From assembly GCF_000621505.1 (NCBI RefSeq), contig NZ_KK211295.1, positions 86,344 to 150,343 on the forward strand: a stretch of DNA of 64,000 bases. Reading direction: 5' to 3'. Under the pieces are notes generated by a model. That model did no database searches, had not been told where the DNA came from, and saw nothing but the letters and a program-made list of their open reading frames with translations. Both the position numbers and the translations under genes were made by a program. This document shows, piece by piece, positions 54,086 to 62,559 of this stretch (the stretch's first letter is position 1; every line of letters begins with the position of its first letter). The DNA is from Ruminiclostridium cellobioparum DSM 1351 = ATCC 15832. Its GTDB lineage: Bacteria; Bacillota; Clostridia; Acetivibrionales; DSM-1351.

Positions 54086-54709
54086 CTATTTAATTTTTCT
54101 GGCAGGAACCCCTATGTAGGTTCCTCTTTCATGAATATCTTTTGTTGCAACAGCACCTGCACCAATTATTACATGCTTCGTAATGTTAAGTCCTTGCAGG
54201 ACACAGGATTTACTTCCCAACTCACAACCTTCTTGAACAGTAACATTTCCACTGATATTTACATTCCAATATAAAGTTGTAAAGCACCTGAGTTCACTTT
54301 CATGACCAATACCACACTGAGGATTGACTGTAACAAAATCCTGCAATGTTACCTCTGCAGAAAGTATACTATTCGCACCTATAATGTTACCCACACCCAA
54401 TTTCACATTACTTCCCATCATAGCAGTAGGGTGAACTAAATTGGGATACTGGAATCCTATTCTCATAATTCTCTCATAAATTTTCTTTTTTATTTTAGGA
54501 TTTGCTATAGCTAAAGCTACATTATCAACACCTTGATATTGATCAAGATATTCTGTTGTATCTAGTACAGGGACATGGTTAATAGAGGTACCTTTTTTTT
54601 CTATATTGTCATCTAGAAAGCCCACTATTTCATAACCACCTATAGCCCTAACTAAGTCCACTACCTCTTTACCAAAACCACCTGCTCCAATAATCAGTAT
54701 TCTCTTCAT
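54086..54709 (-). CDS. NeuD/PglD-family sugar O/N-acetyltransferase
   Basis: A 207-aa left-handed beta-helix acetyltransferase. The N-terminal Rossmann-like part (LIIGAGGFGKEVVDLVRA) binds the UDP-sugar, and the hexapeptide repeats begin near residue 100. The catalytic histidine is in GIGHESEL. It should acetylate the 4-amino sugar made by the aminotransferase next to it, giving UDP-diNAc-bacillosamine. It starts nine bases after the aminotransferase stop. Confidence 0.88.
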   Translation of the reverse strand: MKRILIIGAGGFGKEVVDLVRAIGGYEIVGFLDDNIEKKGTSINHVPVLDTTEYLDQYQGVDNVALAIANPKIKKKIYERIMRIGFQYPNLVHPTAMMGSNVKLGVGNIIGANSILSAEVTLQDFVTVNPQCGIGHESELRCFTTLYWNVNISGNVTVQEGCELGSKSCVLQGLNITKHVIIGAGAVATKDIHERGTYIGVPARKIK

Positions 54710-54718
54710 TCTACCACC

Positions 54719-55831
54719 CTAAAACTTACCAATTATAGCCTTTATCGCTTCACAAACTTCCTTTACTTCCCATTCTTCCATAGTAGTGGCAAATGGAAGT
54801 GCAAGAGTCGAGTTTCCGACCCTTTCTGTTACAGGGAAATCTCCTTCTTTAAAGCCAAACATTTTTCTCATATAAGGCTGCAAATGTATAGGAGTAAAAT
54901 ATGGTTTTGAATCGATCCCCTTCTCATTAAGAAGATTCATAACTTTATCTCTGTCAATGCCTTTATCAAATGTAATACTATAAATAAACCAACTCATGTT
55001 GGTCACCTTGGGATCAATCCAGGGACGGGTGATACCATCCACATCTTTCAAGTAATAATAATATAGTTGTGCTACTTTCTCCCTTTTCTTCATTATTTCA
55101 TTTATCCTGCTAAGCTGAGCAACGCCCAACGCACTGTGGAGCTCACTTAAGCGATAATTATATCCCATTTGTTCATGATGCAGCCATGTTCCTGTCACAG
55201 CTCTACCTTGACTTCTCAGGCTTCGGCAGATATCTGCAATATCATCATCATTGGTAACTATCATACCACCTTCGGCAGATGTAATTTGTTTGTTAGGATA
55301 AAAAGCAAAAACTGCGGCATCTCCAATAGTTCCTGCCTTCGCTCCGTCATATTCGCTGCCTATAGCTTCACAACTATCCTCTAAAACTTTTAAATTATTT
55401 TTCTCAGCTATATTAACAATATTTTTCATGTCTAGTGGCTGTCCAAACACATCTACAGGCAACAGCAATTTTGTTTTATCTGTAATTTTATCCTCAATCA
55501 GGTCAATATTTATGTTAAAGGTTTTTTCATCTATATCAACGAAAACCGGCTTAGCTCTCTCAAATAAAAAGCAATTTGTTGAAGAAACAAAACTAAAGGG
55601 GGTAGTGACTACTTCGTCTCCATCACTAACTCCCATTGCCCTGATTAATAAATGAAGACCACTTGTACCACTGTTCACACCGATAGCATGTTTTGTTCCT
55701 ATAAAATCAGCTATACCCTTTTCAAACTCAAGGATTTTTGGTCCGATACTAAGCGTATTACTTTGTAGTACTTCCAATACTGCATCTATTTCCTTTTGAG
55801 TGATATCAGGCTTACTTACCGGAATTCTCAT
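54719..55831 (-). CDS. DegT/DnrJ/EryC1-family aminotransferase (PglE-like)
   Basis: A 370-aa PLP-dependent sugar aminotransferase. The PLP lysine is K181 in FAFYPNKQITSAEGG, with the aspartate ligand in LEDSCEAIGSEY and the NSGTSGLHL phosphate-binding block. It transfers an amino group to C4 of the 4-keto-6-deoxy UDP-sugar. It is immediately upstream of the PglD-like gene. The substrate is inferred from the neighbours. Confidence 0.92.
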   Translation of the reverse strand: MRIPVSKPDITQKEIDAVLEVLQSNTLSIGPKILEFEKGIADFIGTKHAIGVNSGTSGLHLLIRAMGVSDGDEVVTTPFSFVSSTNCFLFERAKPVFVDIDEKTFNINIDLIEDKITDKTKLLLPVDVFGQPLDMKNIVNIAEKNNLKVLEDSCEAIGSEYDGAKAGTIGDAAVFAFYPNKQITSAEGGMIVTNDDDIADICRSLRSQGRAVTGTWLHHEQMGYNYRLSELHSALGVAQLSRINEIMKKREKVAQLYYYYLKDVDGITRPWIDPKVTNMSWFIYSITFDKGIDRDKVMNLLNEKGIDSKPYFTPIHLQPYMRKMFGFKEGDFPVTERVGNSTLALPFATTMEEWEVKEVCEAIKAIIGKF

Positions 55832-55849
55832 TTTGACTACCCCAACTTT

Positions 55850-58345
55850 CTAGTTTACTTTTAACCAATCCTTAAGTAATACTTGCCTATTGCCTTTATC
55901 CTTTTCAGCTTTATAATTAATTAACTCTAAGATAAAGCTTACCCCTTGTTTATATTCATTCACGTGATATTTTACCGTATATTCTTTCATATTACCATCT
56001 AAAGTAATCTCGGCAACTTCATTTAGCTCGCTGTCACGTATTCTTACCTTTGAATATTCTTCCAAAAAGGATCCCTGAGCCTTGATGGTAATATTATAAT
56101 CTCCAGATTGTAAATTCATCCTACCTGACTCCACCCAGCCGTTATAAGCCATATTAATATTATCCTCTTTGTCTTTACCATAGCAAACATTAATCCATTG
56201 ACTCTCGCCTAACCCAATAATTTCATGATTTTTTTTGAGTAAATCGTAATGTATAGGAAAATATGATTCTTGACTGTATTTATCGTTTTCATAATCACGA
56301 TATCTTCCATATAAGTTAAAATCTTCAGAGGTAAGTAATTTTATTGTCTTTTCAGTATACTGCTTTCCTATTTCCCATTTAGAGGTATAAGGCGATAATA
56401 TAAATCGATGTAACCATAGATTTCTCTGGTATTCTTCCGGCTGTAAGTAAGATATTGACTTATAATCTAGTAACATGTCAAATTGATAATTTGTTTTGAT
56501 TTCTTGCCTACTTTCCATCATATACATAAAAGTATGAGTAAGATTCGAATATTTTGTAATTTCCGCACTTAATATTTCAACAGCACTAAATTTATTATCC
56601 TCCACAACAATTTTTTCTTTAAAGGAGGCTGTATCTGAATACACTAATAAATCCTTGTTGTTGAGCCACTCCTCAACAAACCCTGGTAATAGCACATAAT
56701 TATATAATGGTACCTTCTTATTACCTTGGATAAAATAAGCATTATTAATCTTCATCCAGCCTTCTTCATTACTTCTAAAAACCACCTGGCATTTACCATC
56801 TAAATGTATAGGAACTTTAACAACGCCAAAAGCAGATTTAAACTCCATCTTCTTTAATAGTTCATCTCCATCATATATTTCAACAAAATTTAAATGATTA
56901 TCTGTATATATATCAAACGTCAATTGATAGTCCCCAGGTTTTACTACATATAATTTTCTATCATAAGTAGCTCCTTTATATGTAAAAATATTTGTTGCCA
57001 TCTTACGTGATACATCAACATAGCTGAACATACCTATTAATAATAATGCTATGAGAACAGTAATAAAGGTTCTTTTACTCATTTTAGCAGCAGGTTTAAA
57101 AACTAAATGAATATTCATCTTTTCGCTAGCCAAAACACTCCCTAATATATACCAGATAAATCGAGTATTCTCAATATTGATGGTCATTGAATGTATGTAA
57201 ATACCAACAAATACCGGTATCAAGAATAGATTTTGTTTTCTTTTGGACTTTATCATAGTATATAATATATATCCTGGGAGTAAAATAAAAATGAATACCC
57301 CCAAAATCCCTTGTTGTGAATAGAATCCTAATATCGTATTATGCGGAATTGATGATTTTATAGTCTGTGTGCTATTCTCAGGTAAATATTTGTATGAATT
57401 TAAAGGAAAGCTTCCTTTTCCAACTCCTACTAGAAAGTTATCATTTCCCATTTCAAAGGCAGCTTTCATCAACTGGATCCTATCTACATCAGCTGCATTT
57501 TTATTCAAAGATTCCTGTACCCGGCTAATCATATCCTTTGTTATTTCACCATTTTGAAAATAATAATCCAAATTAATTGAAATAAATACCATGATAATAG
57601 CAGAAAGTACTATTAGTACACTTTCTTTCTTAATATTTCTAATGTGAAATAAAATATATGTTAAAATTGTCCCTGCTAAAGCTAACCATCCTCCCCTGGA
57701 CATGGTAAGTATAATAATTATAAAAGAAAGTATACCAATCCCTAACATAAGGTACCGGAGAAAAATATTTTTTATAATCTTAAAATTTAATAAACTAACA
57801 AAAAATATAACACTAAAAAAGAGCGCACATAGATTAGGATCTTCAAAAGTCCCCATAAATCTTAATATTTCTAATTTATAAGTATCTATAAAAAAATCCT
57901 TACTCATTAAAAAATAAGTATAGGAAATTATACCAACTATCATCACAGGAATACTACTTAAGGACATAACAACTAAATATAACTTATAATCTCTTTCATT
58001 CCTAATGAATGTAAACGCGGTAAAAAAATATATAGCCACCACAATGGTTTTCACTATCTCAATTAACATTACACTATTTTCAACATGAAAAAAGGCAACA
58101 TTGAACTTACTGATATATTGAGATAGTAATAAGCTTAATACCAGTCCAGCAAAGTAAAGAATATAAGTCCATCGTTTCTGAATAAAAAAATCTTTTATGT
58201 TAACTAAAAACAATATACCCACTAGTACTAATAGTATATCAGATGCTGCAACATTTATTTTAAATTTACTTATATTGATATACATCATAAAAGGCATGAA
58301 GATAATTATTAATATATTGACTACTATTTGTACCTTATCTTTCAT
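55850..58345 (-). CDS. O-antigen ligase/Wzy-like polymerase with large extracytoplasmic C-terminal region
   Basis: An 831-aa protein. The first 430 residues hold about 12 hydrophobic segments, with the ligase-type loop (TMSRGGWLALAGTILTY, then GVGKGSFPLNSYKYLP and SIPHNTILGFYSQQGILGV). Residues about 450-831 are soluble and should face outside. They contain two beta-rich stretches resembling carbohydrate-binding modules: PGDYQLTFDIYTDNHLNFVE and SGDYNITIKAQGSFLEEYSK, the latter close to the end. Typical Wzy/WaaL proteins are about 400-450 aa, so the tail is unusual. It polymerises or ligates the glycan at the membrane. Confidence 0.85.
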   Translation of the reverse strand: MKDKVQIVVNILIIIFMPFMMYINISKFKINVAASDILLVLVGILFLVNIKDFFIQKRWTYILYFAGLVLSLLLSQYISKFNVAFFHVENSVMLIEIVKTIVVAIYFFTAFTFIRNERDYKLYLVVMSLSSIPVMIVGIISYTYFLMSKDFFIDTYKLEILRFMGTFEDPNLCALFFSVIFFVSLLNFKIIKNIFLRYLMLGIGILSFIIIILTMSRGGWLALAGTILTYILFHIRNIKKESVLIVLSAIIMVFISINLDYYFQNGEITKDMISRVQESLNKNAADVDRIQLMKAAFEMGNDNFLVGVGKGSFPLNSYKYLPENSTQTIKSSIPHNTILGFYSQQGILGVFIFILLPGYILYTMIKSKRKQNLFLIPVFVGIYIHSMTINIENTRFIWYILGSVLASEKMNIHLVFKPAAKMSKRTFITVLIALLLIGMFSYVDVSRKMATNIFTYKGATYDRKLYVVKPGDYQLTFDIYTDNHLNFVEIYDGDELLKKMEFKSAFGVVKVPIHLDGKCQVVFRSNEEGWMKINNAYFIQGNKKVPLYNYVLLPGFVEEWLNNKDLLVYSDTASFKEKIVVEDNKFSAVEILSAEITKYSNLTHTFMYMMESRQEIKTNYQFDMLLDYKSISYLQPEEYQRNLWLHRFILSPYTSKWEIGKQYTEKTIKLLTSEDFNLYGRYRDYENDKYSQESYFPIHYDLLKKNHEIIGLGESQWINVCYGKDKEDNINMAYNGWVESGRMNLQSGDYNITIKAQGSFLEEYSKVRIRDSELNEVAEITLDGNMKEYTVKYHVNEYKQGVSFILELINYKAEKDKGNRQVLLKDWLKVN

Positions 58346-58438
58346 TCTCTTCCACCTGTGTGTTTCCCATAAAAAATAATTTATTCTTTTCTAATTATAG
58401 ACAAAGGCACTACTAAAGTAAAGTATATAACATAGAGA

Positions 58439-59455
58439 CTACCTCACATAATACTCGATATACCAATCAGCAAACTTCTGTAAACCTTCCATTATAGATG
58501 TCGTAGGCTTAAATCCCATAGATTTCTGCAACAAATCAATAGATGCATAGGTAGCTGACACATCTCCAGGTTTAATAGGCTCGAATATCTTTTCAAATAC
58601 TACCTCTTTTCCCACTGCCTTGCTTAAGCACTTCTCTAATACTTCAATAAAAACCATCAACTTCTCAGGGCTGTTATTTCCAATGTTATACACTTTATGA
58701 GGAACAGTATCCACAGGTGGACTGTTAATAATTCTTACAATTCCTTCTACTATATCATCGATATAGGTAAAGTCCCTATAAAGATCATGTTCAAAATCGC
58801 CATTATTATATATTTTAATTGGCTCACCGTTAAAATACTTGTTTGTAAATCCAAAGTAAGCCATATCAGGCCTTCCCATTGGCCCGTATACCGTAAAGAA
58901 TCTTAATCCTGTGGCAGGTATCTTAAACAAATGACTATAAGTATGTGCCATTAATTCATTTGATTTTTTTGTCGCTGCATATAGTGATACAGGATGGTCT
59001 ACAAAATCTGATTCCTCAAAAGGTATTTTCTGATTGGAACCATAAACAGAACTAGATGATGCATATACAAGATGGTCTACTGGATTATGTCTGCAAGCTT
59101 CAAGAATATTATAGAATCCAATAATATTGCTTTGAATGTATACATCCGGATTTTCAATAGAGTACCTTACTCCTGCCTGAGCAGCTAGGTTTAGTACAAT
59201 ATTAGGCTTATATCTCGTAAATATTTTCATCATCATTTCTTTATCGGAGATATCACCTTTAATAAATATAAACTTTTTAAAAGGCTTCAACTTCTCTAAA
59301 CGAGTATACTTCAGATTAATATCGTAATAATTATTTATATTATCAATACCGATTACTTTACAACCCTGTTCTAATAATCTCTTTGCTAAGTAGAAACCAA
59401 TAAAGCCAGCTACTCCAGTAACCATGTATATTTTTTTACTATTTAACTTTTTCAA
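58439..59455 (-). CDS. NAD-dependent UDP-sugar epimerase (UDP-glucuronate 4-epimerase type)
   Basis: A 338-aa extended SDR. The NAD motif is TGVAGFIGFYLAKRLLEQG, the catalytic YxxxK is YAATKKS, and the active-site serine-rich stretch is YASSSSVYG. The N-terminal block with DNINNYYDINLKYTRLEKL is typical of UDP-GlcA 4-epimerases (CapI/LpsL). Ugd, which makes UDP-GlcA, is the next gene upstream, so UDP-GalA is the likely product. It starts with TTG after AGGAGG. Confidence 0.9.
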   Translation of the reverse strand: MKKLNSKKIYMVTGVAGFIGFYLAKRLLEQGCKVIGIDNINNYYDINLKYTRLEKLKPFKKFIFIKGDISDKEMMMKIFTRYKPNIVLNLAAQAGVRYSIENPDVYIQSNIIGFYNILEACRHNPVDHLVYASSSSVYGSNQKIPFEESDFVDHPVSLYAATKKSNELMAHTYSHLFKIPATGLRFFTVYGPMGRPDMAYFGFTNKYFNGEPIKIYNNGDFEHDLYRDFTYIDDIVEGIVRIINSPPVDTVPHKVYNIGNNSPEKLMVFIEVLEKCLSKAVGKEVVFEKIFEPIKPGDVSATYASIDLLQKSMGFKPTTSIMEGLQKFADWYIEYYVR

Positions 59456-59477
59456 ATGTTTACCTCCTGATGATTAC

Positions 59478-60791
59478 CTATCTACCAATAGAATAATATT
59501 CTACTCCTGCTTTTTTCATATCTTTAACACCATAAATGTTTCTACCATCGTATACAATTGGTGTTCTCATAAGTTTCTTATATGTTTGAGGTTTAACTAC
59601 TTTTATTTCTTTCCATTCAGTAAATATAAAACATACATTTGCATTTTCTAAAGCTTCCTCTATATATTTAGCATACCTTATAGTTCCTTTATTATTTTGT
59701 CCTTCAGGGTATTTTTTCTTAAAGTTGTCCATTCCTGCAGGATCATAAGCGTAAATATCTGCCCCCTGCTCTAAAAATAAAGGGACATTATCTAGGGAAG
59801 GCCCTTCACGTAAATCATCAGTTCCAGGCTTAAATGTCAAGCCAAGTACAGCTACTTTTAGGCCACTAAATGTAATCAACCTTTTACAAGCCTTTTTATA
59901 TAGCATTGTTTTTTGGTCTTTGTTCACACTAATTGCAGCTTTAACTGTTCTTAATTCATAACCGTGTTGTCTAGCCAAATATTCTAATGCCTTTGTATCC
60001 TTTGGAAAACATGAGCCACCATACCCAATTCCCACATTTAAATACTTACCACCTATTCGTTCATCATAACTCATGCCCATTGCTACGTCCTGAACATCAG
60101 CTCCTACTAATTCACACAGATTAGCTATATCATTCATGTAGGATATTTTTAAAGCAAGAAAATCATTAGAAGCATACTTAATCATCTCTGCTGATCTTCT
60201 GTTAACACATACAATTGGAAGGTTAAATGGCTCATATATCTTTGTAAGTAACTCTTTCGCCCATTTACTTTCCGTACCTATGATAATTCTTGCTGCATGT
60301 AAGGTATCATGAACAGCCGAGCCTTGTGCTAAGAACTCCGGATTAGATGCAACCTCTACCTTTACATTGTTCACTAAGAAATCATTAATAAATTGTTCTA
60401 CTTTATCATTCGTGCCAACAGGAACCGTAGATTTTACTACTACAAGGCAGTCCTTTTCTATAGATTCTGCTATTTGCCTTGCTACTGTTGCTATGTAAGA
60501 AAGATCAGCCGACCCGTCTGGTTGTTCTGGTGTCCCCACTCCCAAAAAAATCGCATCTGCATCTTTATAGGCTGATTCAAAATCTGTTGTATAGTCAATT
60601 CTTCCTAATGCATAATTTCTCTGCATTAGCTCTTCCAAATCAGCTTCATAAATTGGAGTGATACCCTGTTTCATTTTATTTACTTTTTCCTCATCAATAT
60701 CAACACATTTAACTTGATGGCCAACCTCAGCAAAACATACACCTGCCACTAAACCAACATATCCTGTTCCTGCTACTACTATTTTATACAT
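59478..60791 (-). CDS. ugd: UDP-glucose 6-dehydrogenase
   Basis: It oxidises UDP-glucose to UDP-glucuronate, using two NAD. The 437-aa protein has the N-terminal NAD motif GTGYVGLVAGVCFAEVGH, the catalytic cysteine in GIGYGGSCFPKDTKAL, and the C-terminal NAD/UDP-binding domain with LTFKPGTDDLREGPS. AGGAGG precedes the ATG. It is in line with the epimerase. Confidence 0.94.
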   Translation of the reverse strand: MYKIVVAGTGYVGLVAGVCFAEVGHQVKCVDIDEEKVNKMKQGITPIYEADLEELMQRNYALGRIDYTTDFESAYKDADAIFLGVGTPEQPDGSADLSYIATVARQIAESIEKDCLVVVKSTVPVGTNDKVEQFINDFLVNNVKVEVASNPEFLAQGSAVHDTLHAARIIIGTESKWAKELLTKIYEPFNLPIVCVNRRSAEMIKYASNDFLALKISYMNDIANLCELVGADVQDVAMGMSYDERIGGKYLNVGIGYGGSCFPKDTKALEYLARQHGYELRTVKAAISVNKDQKTMLYKKACKRLITFSGLKVAVLGLTFKPGTDDLREGPSLDNVPLFLEQGADIYAYDPAGMDNFKKKYPEGQNNKGTIRYAKYIEEALENANVCFIFTEWKEIKVVKPQTYKKLMRTPIVYDGRNIYGVKDMKKAGVEYYSIGR

Positions 60792-60919
60792 CCGTGCTTT
60801 TCCTCCTATAATCTGTTTTACTTACTTGTATATTATTTTGCTAATTTCCAAAGTTATATTTGTCTCTAGATAACCTAATAGCAACCATTTTCATTTCGTT
60901 ATTAGGTATTAACGTACAT

Positions 60920-62389
60920 TTAATTTAACCTTTTTAGTTTTAATCTTTTTATCATACCATATATCTCCACGCGCATATTCGGAAATAATAACAATATTCC
61001 AAAATAGAATAAAGCACATATAATGATAGAAATTACACTCCATACTGTTTGTTTATTTATAAGTTGCAAAAAGTATCCCAAAAAGCCCATTAATGTTGCT
61101 GAAAAAGCTGTTGGAAATACGTTTTTAATCATCTTTGATACTGGGAAACCCATTGAAATCTTTATTAAAATAAAATGAACTAAAACGAATTCAATAATTG
61201 CCCATGATCGAGCATAAACAAATATCCAAAACCCATATTTAGCACTAATTATACAAGTTGGTATCAAAAAAACTAAATGCAATACTTGTGCAAATAAAGA
61301 TAACCTAGGTCTTCCCTTTGCACGATATACTTCACTACAATAATACCCAAAAACTATTATTATTGAATTAGTTAGAGCATAAACCCCAATTACGCCACTT
61401 GCTTCATTCCACTGACTGCCTAAAAGTATCTTTGTTGCTAAATTACTGTATATATATGAACCGACCCCTAAAGGAAATACTAATATTGAAACAAACCGCT
61501 GAGTTTTATAAAGCATAATTTTGAATTGGTTATCATCATTCTTTAAACGGGATAACGCTGCAAATAGAACTGGTACTGTAGAAGAAGTAACTATACCCAT
61601 AAGTACATTAACCATACCGGTTGATGTCTTATATATTCCTAAATAATATTGATTAAAAGAACTTCCAATAATAAATACATCCACCCATACTGTAAGCCAA
61701 ATAGAAACTGCCTCAATCAGTGACCAGACACTAAAGGATAGCATTTCTTTTAAAATCTTAATATCATAAAATAATTTTGGTTTCCACTTAGAGTTAACAG
61801 TTAGTATAACTGAATTTGCGAACTGCATGAATATCCCACCAACAATTAGTGACCAAAAGCCTAGCCCGAATAGAGCCAATGGTACAGTTACAACAAAAGG
61901 TATACTAACTGTTACCATTCGAACTAAAAAAAGTTCTTTATAATTAAAATTCCGCCTATAAAGAGCCATTTGTATACTTGAAAAAGATGTAAATACTAGC
62001 TGTACGCATGCTATAGCCACAACATTACCTAACCCTGGATTTCCTACAAGTTCCGCAATTTGTTGTCTAAATATGATTATACCTAACAATAACAATATAG
62101 ATATTACAATATTAGTCCAAAATGCTACATTTGCATTGTCAAATTTTTCCTCCTCATCTCTGAAATCATGCTGTACCAAATATTTTTGAAATCCCGCATC
62201 AGTAAACATATCAGCAAAACTCATAATCATGGTTACCGTAGCTACTACACCAAATGCTTCTGGAGCAATGATTCTAGCAAGAATCATATTAGATATAGGG
62301 CTAACTATTTTTGCTGATATTTCAGTGATAGATGCCCATTTAGTTGCATTTACAACTTTGTTAGTTAGATTATTTCCTTTCAATTTCAT
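60920..62389 (-). CDS. Lipopolysaccharide/teichuronate-type flippase, MOP superfamily (flippase 1)
   Basis: A 489-aa protein with 12-14 hydrophobic segments. The N-terminal block MILARIIAPEAFGVVATVTM and the cytoplasmic TDAGFQKYLVQHDF region are typical of the WzxC/TuaB branch, used for colanic acid and teichuronic acid export. AAAGGAG lies three bases before the ATG. It lies next to ugd, which would fit a uronic-acid polymer. A second, unrelated-looking flippase sits at 50934. Confidence 0.89.
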   Translation of the reverse strand: MKLKGNNLTNKVVNATKWASITEISAKIVSPISNMILARIIAPEAFGVVATVTMIMSFADMFTDAGFQKYLVQHDFRDEEEKFDNANVAFWTNIVISILLLLGIIIFRQQIAELVGNPGLGNVVAIACVQLVFTSFSSIQMALYRRNFNYKELFLVRMVTVSIPFVVTVPLALFGLGFWSLIVGGIFMQFANSVILTVNSKWKPKLFYDIKILKEMLSFSVWSLIEAVSIWLTVWVDVFIIGSSFNQYYLGIYKTSTGMVNVLMGIVTSSTVPVLFAALSRLKNDDNQFKIMLYKTQRFVSILVFPLGVGSYIYSNLATKILLGSQWNEASGVIGVYALTNSIIIVFGYYCSEVYRAKGRPRLSLFAQVLHLVFLIPTCIISAKYGFWIFVYARSWAIIEFVLVHFILIKISMGFPVSKMIKNVFPTAFSATLMGFLGYFLQLINKQTVWSVISIIICALFYFGILLLFPNMRVEIYGMIKRLKLKRLN

Positions 62390-62559
62390 TATCTCCTTTA
62401 ATGCAACTAAACATCAACACGTAAACTTACATCTCTTATATTTGTAAACAATATAACTAAACTACCCAACTTATTTTAACATACGGAAACGAATTATCAA
62501 CTATATTTAAAGTTTGTGGGAACAAGAATCCTCTTTGAATTTATATTATTTAATAGCGT

